A stretch of DNA of 28,494 nt from Clostridia bacterium (lineage in GTDB: Bacteria > Bacillota_A > Clostridia > Christensenellales > Aristaeellaceae). Each line of letters starts with the position of its first letter. Position 1 is the first letter of the stretch. The DNA lies in contig JAFUDW010000090.1 of assembly GCA_017464225.1 (NCBI GenBank), positions 1-28,494 of the forward strand, written 5' to 3'. The notes beneath the pieces were generated by a model that had not been told where the DNA came from, did not search any database, and saw nothing but the letters and a program-made list of their open reading frames with translations. Both the position numbers and the translations under genes were made by a program. Below, one piece after another: positions 16,951 to 23,195 of the stretch.

Positions 16951-16984
16951 AAACAAAAATCCCTCCCGCAAATGGGGAAGGATT
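16951..16984 (-). terminator. Intrinsic terminator of the pgk-tpiA-yhbY operon
   Basis: On the minus strand AATCCTTCCC and GGGAGGGATT form a 10-bp stem with one G-T pair and a 7-base loop, followed by TTTTGTTT. It lies 12 bases beyond the yhbY stop. Confidence 0.75.
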
Positions 16985-16995
16985 GGGGGAAACGT

Positions 16996-17286
16996 TCAGA
17001 ACTGGAGCTTGGGCTCCTTTTCATTTCTGCGGAAAATGCTGAACTTGCGGCCGATGCACTGCACCGGGGCCGCGCCCAGCCTTTCGCAGAGGGCGTTGCA
17101 CGCCTCCCGGGCGGTCATGGGCGCGGTATCGTTCAGCGAGCACTTGATCAGCTCCCGCGCTTCCAGGGCGTCGTAGGCCTCCTTCACGGTGGCCTCGGTA
17201 ATGCCCTCCTTGCCGATGTACAGCACGGGCTGCAGCGTATTGCACAGGCTTCTCAGCGCGGCGCGCTGCTTTCCGGTTAATTCCAT
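16996..17286 (-). CDS. yhbY: YhbY family RNA-binding protein (CRM domain)
   Basis: A 96-aa single-domain protein of the YhbY/CRM family, which binds pre-50S ribosomal RNA. It starts with the family's L-T-x-x-Q-R-A-x-L-R pattern and has the glycine-rich RNA-binding loop GKEGIT (25-30), then an EA-x-x-A-L-E-A-R-E-L-I-K segment. The family is about 95-100 aa, so it is full length. An AAAGGAG site precedes the ATG, which lies 37 bases after the tpiA stop, making it the last gene of a glycolytic operon and tying a ribosome-assembly factor to central metabolism. It is followed by an intrinsic terminator. Confidence 0.93.
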   Translation of the reverse strand: MELTGKQRAALRSLCNTLQPVLYIGKEGITEATVKEAYDALEARELIKCSLNDTAPMTAREACNALCERLGAAPVQCIGRKFSIFRRNEKEPKLQF

Positions 17287-17323
17287 GGGTTCTCCTTTCG
17301 GGGAATGGTATACGGGATCCCCC

Positions 17324-18070
17324 TTAGAAATTCACAACCTTGCTGAAATCCTCCGCCTTGAGGGAAGCGCCGCCGATCAGGCCGCCGTCGATCTCAGGCT
17401 GAGCCATCAGGCCGCTGGCGTTCTTGGGATTCATGCTGCCGCCGTACTGGATGCGCACCTTGTCGGCCACGCGCTTGCCATACTTGCGGGCGATGGCGGC
17501 GCGGATCACGCCGATGGTCTCATTAGCCTGCTCATCGGTGGCGGTCAGGCCGGTGCCGATGGCCCACACGGGCTCGTAAGCGATAACCGCCTTTTTGACC
17601 TCGTCGGGGGTCATGCCGGTCAGGGCGGTCAGCGTCTGATAGGCCACCAGATCGTCGGTATATCCGGCCTCGCGCTGCTCCTTGCGCTCGCCCACGCAGA
17701 TGATGGGGGTCATGCCCGCCCGCACCACGGCCAGAGCGCGCTTGTTGACGGTTTCGTCGGTCTCGCCAAAGTACTGGCGGCGCTCGGAGTGGCCCACGAT
17801 CACATAATCCACGCCGCAGGCCTTGACCATTTCAGCGGAGAGCTCGCCGGTGTAAGCGCCCTTGGGCTCCCAGTGCATATTCTGCACGCCCACCTTGATC
17901 TTGCTGCCGCGCACGGCCTGCTTGGCCGCCTGCACGCACAGCGCGGGCACGCATACCACCACGGTGCACTTGGCTTCCTTCACCAGAGGCTTGAGGGCCT
18001 GGATCAGCTCGGTGGTCTCGGCGGGAGTCTTGTTCATTTTCCAGTTACCGGCAATAATGGGAGTGCGCAT
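17324..18070 (-). CDS. tpiA: Triosephosphate isomerase
   Basis: A 248-aa TIM-barrel enzyme interconverting dihydroxyacetone phosphate and glyceraldehyde 3-phosphate in glycolysis. Active-site residues are visible: K11 in GNWKMN, H94 in IVGHSERR and E166 in AYEPVWAIGTG (the start of the mobile loop), plus the phosphate-binding YGGSMNPKN. Full family length. AAAGGAG lies about 11 bases upstream of the ATG. Transcribed after pgk across a 218-bp interval rich in hairpins and followed by yhbY. No gap gene adjoins, unlike the common gap-pgk-tpi order. Confidence 0.98.
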   Translation of the reverse strand: MRTPIIAGNWKMNKTPAETTELIQALKPLVKEAKCTVVVCVPALCVQAAKQAVRGSKIKVGVQNMHWEPKGAYTGELSAEMVKACGVDYVIVGHSERRQYFGETDETVNKRALAVVRAGMTPIICVGERKEQREAGYTDDLVAYQTLTALTGMTPDEVKKAVIAYEPVWAIGTGLTATDEQANETIGVIRAAIARKYGKRVADKVRIQYGGSMNPKNASGLMAQPEIDGGLIGGASLKAEDFSKVVNF

Positions 18071-18114
18071 AATTATCTATCTCCTTTCGTCAAGCAAGCA
18101 ATCTGTATCGCGGG

Positions 18115-18282
18115 ATGCATCGAAGGGCGCAGCGCCTTCGATCATAATCCGCAGGGCCAGCTTTGCCGGCCCGAGGAGCGGCTGAAAGCCGCTTCCTATG
18201 TCATTGCCCGGCCGTGACGCGCAGCGTCACAGGGCAATTGACGTACCCAATTGAGAGGCCGTTTTCACGGCCTCTCAATTGG
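18115..18282. other. Cluster of five hairpins between pgk and tpiA
   Basis: Successive inverted repeats lie at 18119-18142 (ATCGAAGG/CCTTCGAT), 18154-18172 (GGGCC/GGCCC), 18177-18193 (AGCGGC-TGAAA-GCCGCT), 18214-18230 (GTGACGC-GCA-GCGTCAC) and 18247-18282. The last is a perfect 16-bp stem with a TTTC loop, 6 bases from the pgk stop. None has a T-run on the minus strand, so they may stabilise the pgk message end or set the pgk/tpiA ratio rather than terminate. The fourth hairpin and its following TTGACGT resemble a module of repeat copies B and D. Confidence 0.75.
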
Positions 18283-18288
18283 AATGAT

Positions 18289-19584
18289 TTATTTATCGTT
18301 CAGCGCCGCAACGCCGGGCAGGGTCTTGCCCTCCAGGAATTCCATGCTGGCGCCGCCGCCGGTGGAGATATGGCTGATCTTATCGGCAAAGCCCAGCTGG
18401 GTCACAGCCGCGGCGCTGTCGCCGCCGCCCACGATGCTGATGCAGTCGGCGTCGGCCAGGGCCTGGGCCACAGCGATGGTGCCCTTGGCGAAGTTGGGGA
18501 ACTCAAACACGCCCATGGGGCCGTTCCATACCACGGTCTTGGCGTTCCTGATGGTATCGGCAAACAGCTTTTCGGTCTCGGGGCCAATGTCCATGCCTTC
18601 CCAGCCCTCGGGGATGGCGCCGGTGGGCACCACCTGGGTGTTGGCGTCGTTGCTGAAGCTGTCAGCCGCCACGGTGTCAACGGGCAGCAGGAACTGAATG
18701 CCCTTCGCCTTGGCCTTTTCCATGGTCTCGCGAGCCAGATCCAGCTTGTCCTCTTCCAGCAGGCTGTTGCCAACGCTGCCGCCCATGGCCTTGGCAAAGG
18801 TATAGGCCATGCCGCCGCCGATGATCAGGGCGTCCACCTTGTCGATCAGGTTTTCAATAACGCCGATCTTGCTGGATACCTTGGCGCCGCCCAGAATGGC
18901 CACGAAGGGCCGCTGAGGATTCTCCAGCGCGCCGCCCATGAACTTGAGCTCCTTCTCGATCAGATAGCCGCTGACGGCGGGCAGGTAATCGGCCACGCCG
19001 GCGGTGGAGGCGTGAGCGCGGTGCGCCGTGCCGAAGGCGTCGTTCACATAAATTTCAGCGAAGGAAGCCAGCGCCTTGGCGAAGGCGGGATCATTCTTTT
19101 CTTCCTCGGCATGGAAGCGCAGATTCTCCAGCACCATCACCTGGCCGGGCTGCAGCGCGGCGGCCTTGGCCTGGGCGTCGGGGCCGATGACATCCTTGGC
19201 CATGATCACTTCCTGGCCCAGCAGCTCGCTGAGGCGGGCGGCCACGGGGGCCAGGCTCAGCTTCTTGACATCCTTCTTGGCCTTCTCCAGCGCGGCGGCA
19301 GTGGCAGCCTCCTGCTCCTCGGCGGGCAGGGCTTCGATCTTGGCCTTTTCCTTCTTGTTCAGCTTCAGGGTATCGTTAAATACGTTATGGGGCTTGCCCA
19401 TATGGCTGCACAGGATAACGGCGGCGTTGTGATCCACCAGGTATTTGATGGTGGGCAGCGCGCCCAGGATGCGGTTTTCGTCGGTGATCCTGGTACCGGT
19501 TTCCTTGTCCATGGGCACGTTGAAATCAACGCGCACAAGCACCTTTTTGCCCTGTACGTTTACGTCTTCGATGGTCTTTTTCAT
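18289..19584 (-). CDS. pgk: Phosphoglycerate kinase
   Basis: A 431-aa glycolytic kinase that transfers phosphate from 1,3-bisphosphoglycerate to ADP. The N-terminal signature [12 protein letters not shown], substrate-binding [30 protein letters not shown], and the C-terminal nucleotide loop GGGDSAAAV and [13 protein letters not shown] are all present. It is about 35 residues longer than usual because a Lys/Glu/Ala-rich segment (about 66-107) sits between SHMGKP and LSLAPVA. The start is the second ATG (19584), 7 bases after AAAGGAG; the ATG two codons earlier almost touches that site. First gene of pgk-tpiA-yhbY. Confidence 0.97.
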   Translation of the reverse strand: MKKTIEDVNVQGKKVLVRVDFNVPMDKETGTRITDENRILGALPTIKYLVDHNAAVILCSHMGKPHNVFNDTLKLNKKEKAKIEALPAEEQEAATAAALEKAKKDVKKLSLAPVAARLSELLGQEVIMAKDVIGPDAQAKAAALQPGQVMVLENLRFHAEEEKNDPAFAKALASFAEIYVNDAFGTAHRAHASTAGVADYLPAVSGYLIEKELKFMGGALENPQRPFVAILGGAKVSSKIGVIENLIDKVDALIIGGGMAYTFAKAMGGSVGNSLLEEDKLDLARETMEKAKAKGIQFLLPVDTVAADSFSNDANTQVVPTGAIPEGWEGMDIGPETEKLFADTIRNAKTVVWNGPMGVFEFPNFAKGTIAVAQALADADCISIVGGGDSAAAVTQLGFADKISHISTGGGASMEFLEGKTLPGVAALNDK

Positions 19585-19657
19585 GTTCATTCTCCTTTAA
19601 AATAATTGGAAAATCAGGAACGGTCCGGAAGCGCGGGAGAATACCCGCAACATTTTT

Positions 19658-19686
19658 ATTATATACCTTTTTTATCGATTATACAA
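19658..19686 (-). promoter_or_regulatory. Sigma-A promoter of the pgk operon
   Basis: On the minus strand TTGTAT (19681-19686) and TATAAT (19658-19663) are 17 bases apart. A second TATAAT overlaps the -35 box and could act as an alternative upstream -10. The roughly 65-base leader holds a small GCGGG/CCCGC hairpin. The rest of 19585-19814 shows nothing else I can name. Confidence 0.7.
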
Positions 19687-19814
19687 GCACTCGCGCGGCA
19701 AAAACAGGCGAAATCCTCTATTTATTTATCATCATTCCCAGATCCCGATCGTCCCCATGGAACAGCCGGGACGCGCTTGGCCGATCCCGCCCTGCGCAGC
19801 GGTCCTTACCGGCC

Positions 19815-19848
19815 ATAAAAAATGAGGATCGATGATTTTCGATCCCCA
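19815..19848 (-). terminator. Intrinsic terminator of the Ada/AraC regulator gene
   Basis: On the minus strand a 10-bp stem (TGGGGATCGA/TCGATCCTCA, one G-T pair) with a 6-base loop is followed by six Ts. It is 33 bases past the regulator stop. Confidence 0.85.
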
Positions 19849-19880
19849 ATGGTATAAACAGAACAAATCAGCCGCGCGGC

Positions 19881-20441
19881 TTACAGATCCAGCTCCCGGA
19901 AATACGCCCGCCGGTAAGCGCTGGGCGTTTTGCCGGTGACCTTCTTGAAGATGCGGGAAAAATGGGAGGAGGAGGAAAAACCGGTCATCTCCCCTGCCTG
20001 GGAAATGGTCAGATCGGGCCGCGACAGCAGTTCTTTGGCCTTTTCACAGCGCACATAATTATGGTAGGAAAGCAGCGTCATACCCGTACGCTCCCGGAAG
20101 GTGCGCAGCAGATAGCTGCCGTTGACGTACAGCGCTCCGGCTACGGCGCTTAGCGAAAACTTATCGGCGCTGTGGCCTTCAATATACTTCCGGGCAGACT
20201 GAACCAATTCCTCTTTGGCGCCCTTCCAGCCGGGCCGGTCCGGACGACAGTAGGCGCAGGGCCGATACCCCTGGGCGATGGCCTCGGTGAGACTGTGAAA
20301 GGCCAGTACGTTCCTGACCTCCCGCTCGCGCCTGCTGCAGGAGGGATTGCATACCGTTTTCTGAGCGATCAGCCCGCAATACAGCTGGCCGTCGTATCGC
20401 CCGTCCCGCTCTCGGAGTATCTGCCATTCGTCCTTCGTCAT
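19881..20441 (-). CDS. AraC-type regulator with Ada-like Cys4 metal-binding domain
   Basis: A 186-aa two-domain regulator. The N-terminal part (about 10-70) matches the Ada zinc domain: C31-x3-C35 and C62-x2-C65 align with the four zinc ligands of E. coli Ada (C38, C42, C69, C72), with an extra C22. The rest (about 85-183) is an AraC DNA-binding domain with two helix-turn-helix units, ending in the standard SSSSHFSRIFKKVTGKTPSAYRR. There is no C-terminal methyltransferase domain, so it is not a full DNA-repair Ada. It diverges from the iron-uptake operon and shares its operator-rich promoter region. It may be a methylation sensor or, given the context, a metal or redox sensor; that is inference. 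The ribosome site is weak (AAAGGGCGG). Confidence 0.88.
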   Translation of the reverse strand: MTKDEWQILRERDGRYDGQLYCGLIAQKTVCNPSCSRREREVRNVLAFHSLTEAIAQGYRPCAYCRPDRPGWKGAKEELVQSARKYIEGHSADKFSLSAVAGALYVNGSYLLRTFRERTGMTLLSYHNYVRCEKAKELLSRPDLTISQAGEMTGFSSSSHFSRIFKKVTGKTPSAYRRAYFRELDL

Positions 20442-20461
20442 GGTTTTTCGCCGCCCTTTGA

Positions 20462-20478
20462 GGTTAGTCTTATCTACC
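20462..20478. promoter_or_regulatory. Operator 1, GTTAG-N6-CTACC
   Basis: Inverted repeat GGTTAG-TCTTAT-CTACC, with one mismatch to the family pattern GTTAG-N6-CTAAC. It lies just downstream of the expected start of the leftward regulator transcript, 24 bases centre to centre from operator 2. Confidence 0.6.
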
Positions 20479-20484
20479 TTCTAT

Positions 20485-20493
20485 ATGTTAGCA
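20485..20493 (-). promoter_or_regulatory. Extended -10 element of the regulator gene
   Basis: On the minus strand TGC-TAACAT (-10 at 20485-20490) overlaps operator 2. The same TGC-TAACAT appears on the plus strand at 20595-20603, so the two divergent promoters are mirror images. No good -35 is seen. Confidence 0.5.
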
Positions 20494-20503
20494 CAAACTA
20501 ACC
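20487..20503. promoter_or_regulatory. Operator 2, GTTAG-N6-CTAAC
   Basis: Perfect inverted repeat GTTAG-CACAAA-CTAACC overlapping the leftward extended -10. Binding here should block RNA polymerase at the regulator promoter. Confidence 0.75.
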
Positions 20504-20584
20504 GATTGCGCCATCCCCTTTTTTATAAGGTCAATTTTGGACAATTTTATCCGTCAATAAAGTCAATATCAGAATAGCGCGAAA

Positions 20585-20602
20585 GGTTAGATTATGCTAA
20601 CA
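20585..20602. promoter_or_regulatory. Operator 3, GTTAG-N6-CTAAC
   Basis: Perfect inverted repeat GGTTAG-ATTATG-CTAACA overlapping the rightward extended -10 of the iron operon. Confidence 0.75.
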
Positions 20603-20603
20603 T
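20595..20603 (+). promoter_or_regulatory. Extended -10 element of the iron-uptake operon
   Basis: TGC-TAACAT (-10 at 20598-20603) lies within operator 3, 53 bases upstream of the permease start codon. The -35 is not recognisable, as for the mirror promoter at 20485-20493. Confidence 0.5.
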
Positions 20604-20613
20604 ATCGGATGCG

Positions 20614-20631
20614 GGTTAGTATCATCTAACG
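20614..20631. promoter_or_regulatory. Operator 4, GTTAG-N6-CTAAC
   Basis: Perfect inverted repeat GGTTAG-TATCAT-CTAACG just downstream of the expected start of the iron-operon transcript, 29 bases centre to centre from operator 3. Confidence 0.75.
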
Positions 20632-20656
20632 TTATTTTGAAAGGAAGCCTTTATTT

Positions 20657-22408
20657 ATGAAGCGTAAAGCAGCCGCCTGGCTGTCCCTGCTGTGCGTGCT
20701 GATCACAGCGCTGTCCCTGCCTTTTGCGGGCATGGCTGAGGACGCGGCCTCCACCCGGTGGGCCGACGCGGCGGATGAAATCGATAAGTTTTTGGACGCC
20801 GCCTTTGAAAGCTATCTGGACGGCGACGCCGCCGCGGCCTACCAGAACGTGAGCAACGCCTATTTCCGGGTGTATGAAACCACCGGCTTTGAGCGCCAGA
20901 CCATGAGCTATATCAGCGGCAACCGCAAAAACGCCGTGGAAATGCAGTTTTCGGCCTGCAAAGCCGCCGTCAAAAAAGAAAACGAAACGCTGGACACCAA
21001 AATTTCGGTGCGCTCCGCTCTGAGCAAGCTGAAGGCTATGATCCGCGAGGACGGCAACAAGCTGGCCGCCATGCAGGGCGGCGCCATCAGCGAAACCAAA
21101 TACTACTTGCGGGGCGAGTTGGTCTCCTCAGATCCCTATGCCGATTTCAGCGCTGATCCCAACGCCGCGGCCAAATATGAAAACTGGTACGAGGCCGCCA
21201 CGCTGGTGAAGGAGCTGCTGGATACCGCCTATATGGGCTATCTGGACAAGGATTTTGAGGCGGCGGACGATAATCTGAACACCGCCTACTATACGGTATA
21301 CGAGGAATCGGGCCTGGATCACGCCATCTATACCGATCTTTCCCTGAAAGACCGCCTGTCGGTGGAAAAATACTTCACCAGCCTGAAGAGCCTGGTGAGC
21401 GCAGGTGAAACCAAGTACCAGAAAAACAAGTACCGCACCACCACCGACGGCGCCAAGAACACCATCCTGAAGCTGGCCAAGGCCATCGACACAAAGAATG
21501 AGGAAGCGGCGGCTGCCGCTGCCGCCGAGGCTGCCGAGGCGCTGGCCGAGGAGGTCACCGCCGAAACCAAGCAGAGCGATCCCCGCCTGCTCACCTTCCT
21601 GGGAGCCTTCGGCATCATCGTCCGCGAAGGTCTGGAGGCCATATTGGTCATCGCCGCCATCATCGCCTATCTGGTCAAGAGCGGCAACGGCAAGAGCCTC
21701 AAAAACGTGTATATCGGCGCGCTGGCCGGCATCGTTGCCAGCTCTGTGGCCGCCGCCGTGCTGGCCTGGGCCAAGAGCGCCTTTGTGGGCGCGGGCCTGG
21801 CCCAGGAGGTCATCGAGGGCATCACCGCCCTGATCGCCGTGTGCGTGCTGTTCTACGTGAGCAACTGGATGATCAGCAAGGCCGAGGCCGCCTCCTGGAG
21901 CCACTACATCGATAACAAGGTGCAGTCCTCGGTGGAGCGCAACAGCGCCTTTGCCCTGGCCTTCACCGCCTTCCTCAGCGTGTTCCGCGAGGGCGCCGAA
22001 GTGGTGCTGTTCTACCAGCCCATGCTCAGCGAGGGCAATCCCGGCATGGTATGGGCGGGCTTCGGCGCGGGCTGCGTGCTGCTGGTGTTCGTATACCTGG
22101 CCATCACCAAGCTTTCCATCAAACTGCCCATCAAGGTATTCTTTACCGCCACCTCCATCCTGATGGCCGTGATGTGCGTTTCCTTCCTGGGCAGCGGCAT
22201 CAAGGAGCTGGCCGAGGGCAACGTATTCGATCTGGCGCTGAACGTGCCCGGCATCCCGGAAAACGACGTGATCCAGATCTTCGGCATTTACCCCTGGCTG
22301 GAAACGCTGGTGCCGCAATTGATCCTGGCCATCATTCTGCTGATCACCTTCATGATCGCCCACTACCGCGGAAAGATGGACGCCCTGCGGTCCGAGCTTT
22401 CCAAATGA
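20657..22408 (+). CDS. FTR1 family iron permease with duplicated extracytoplasmic domain
   Basis: A 583-aa high-affinity iron permease. After a signal-like hydrophobic start (about 1-27), an extracytoplasmic helical region carries two similar units (about 40-107 and 178-250; compare FLDAAFESYLDGDAAAAYQNVSNAYFRVYE with LLDTAYMGYLDKDFEAADDNLNTAYYTVYE). The membrane part (about 308-575, seven helices) has both FTR1 iron-binding motifs: REGLE at 323-327 and REGAE at 444-448. An Ala/Glu-rich linker joins the two halves. The start follows AAAGGA. First gene of the operon, controlled by the operators at 20585-20631. Partner of the P19-like protein encoded 87 bases downstream. Confidence 0.95.
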   Translation: MKRKAAAWLSLLCVLITALSLPFAGMAEDAASTRWADAADEIDKFLDAAFESYLDGDAAAAYQNVSNAYFRVYETTGFERQTMSYISGNRKNAVEMQFSACKAAVKKENETLDTKISVRSALSKLKAMIREDGNKLAAMQGGAISETKYYLRGELVSSDPYADFSADPNAAAKYENWYEAATLVKELLDTAYMGYLDKDFEAADDNLNTAYYTVYEESGLDHAIYTDLSLKDRLSVEKYFTSLKSLVSAGETKYQKNKYRTTTDGAKNTILKLAKAIDTKNEEAAAAAAAEAAEALAEEVTAETKQSDPRLLTFLGAFGIIVREGLEAILVIAAIIAYLVKSGNGKSLKNVYIGALAGIVASSVAAAVLAWAKSAFVGAGLAQEVIEGITALIAVCVLFYVSNWMISKAEAASWSHYIDNKVQSSVERNSAFALAFTAFLSVFREGAEVVLFYQPMLSEGNPGMVWAGFGAGCVLLVFVYLAITKLSIKLPIKVFFTATSILMAVMCVSFLGSGIKELAEGNVFDLALNVPGIPENDVIQIFGIYPWLETLVPQLILAIILLITFMIAHYRGKMDALRSELSK

Positions 22409-22495
22409 CCTGTTTCGGTTGATCCGCGCCGCCCTGCCCCGCGCCGGGCCGCGCTGACCATACAATCACAACGTAACTTTTAAGGAGGATTTACC

Positions 22496-23044
22496 ATGAA
22501 GAAGTTTCTTGCCATGCTGCTTGCCGCTATGATGCTGCTGAGCTTTGCCGCTGTCGCCACCGCCGAGGAAGCCGGCTTTGATGAATTCGAGCTGGGCGTC
22601 GAGGGCGAACAGGAAGTGGACTTCATGACCATGGCGATGGTGTATTTCCAGCCCGTGGACATGGCGCCCGTTGAGAACGCTACCCCCAAGGAAGGCTCCG
22701 ACCTGCACATCGAAGTGGACCTGACCGCCAATGAGAACCCCTACGGCTTCCCCGTGGACAGCTGGGTTCCCTATCTGAGCATCGATTTCTCCATCCGTGA
22801 TCTGGACGGCAAGGAAGTGTATGCCGGCTCCATGATGCCCATGGCGGCCTCCGACGGCCCCCACTACGGCAACAACATCCCCCTGGCCAACGGCGAATAC
22901 ACCATCACCCTGTACATCAAGAGCCCCGCTGAGAACGGCTACCTGCTGCACGTGGACGATGAGACCGGCGTTGAGGCCGACAGCTTCTGGACCGAGCCCC
23001 TGGAGGCTACCTGGACTGGCTGGACTTTCGAGAAGGCCTGGTAA
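22496..23044 (+). CDS. P19/Tp34-like extracytoplasmic iron-binding protein
   Basis: A 182-aa exported protein of the Fe(2+)/Tp34 (P19, FetP) family, which binds copper and iron and assists FTR1 permeases. A signal peptide (about 1-23, ATA-EE) is followed by a beta-sandwich domain with the likely metal ligands: Met/Glu near the start of the fold, H in DLHIEVD, the M-x-M and H of MMPMAASDGPHYG, and a late H in YLLHVDD. As for the sugar-binding protein, no lipobox cysteine is present although some relatives are lipoproteins. AAGGAGG precedes the ATG. The order FTR1 then P19 matches Campylobacter and FetMP loci. Confidence 0.93.
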   Translation: MKKFLAMLLAAMMLLSFAAVATAEEAGFDEFELGVEGEQEVDFMTMAMVYFQPVDMAPVENATPKEGSDLHIEVDLTANENPYGFPVDSWVPYLSIDFSIRDLDGKEVYAGSMMPMAASDGPHYGNNIPLANGEYTITLYIKSPAENGYLLHVDDETGVEADSFWTEPLEATWTGWTFEKAW

Positions 23045-23074
23045 TCCAATAAATATCCGGAAAAAAACCGTATT

Positions 23075-23111
23075 TGCTGGCGCGTCTTCCGCGGGGGAGG
23101 GCGTGCCAGCA
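23075..23111 (+). other. Hairpin between the P19 and DUF2318 genes
   Basis: TGCTGGCGCG and CGTGCCAGCA pair (one G-T) around a loop that itself contains CTTCC/GGAGG arms. It lies 30 bases past the P19 stop in a 151-base gap, with no T-run. It may protect the end of an abundant upstream message or reduce read-through. Confidence 0.5.
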
Positions 23112-23195
23112 TTGCGCGCGTTATAGGGCTGCCATTTCAGCGCCCGCTGCGCGCGCCAAATTTCCCCGCCGATCCCTTTACCGGAGGAAAAAAAC

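Noticed and set aside
18163..19605. 480-aa plus-strand frame
   Set aside because: Antisense to pgk, which has all family motifs on the other strand.
19881..20441. Full Ada DNA-repair methyltransferase
   Set aside because: Only the Cys4 and AraC parts are present; the C-terminal PCHR-type active site is absent at 186 aa.
20462..20631. Classical DtxR/IdeR or Fur boxes
   Set aside because: Half-sites resemble GGTTAG/CTAACC, but the spacer is 6 rather than 1 base, and no 19-bp Fur-type GATAAT repeat is present. Kept as an unidentified operator family.
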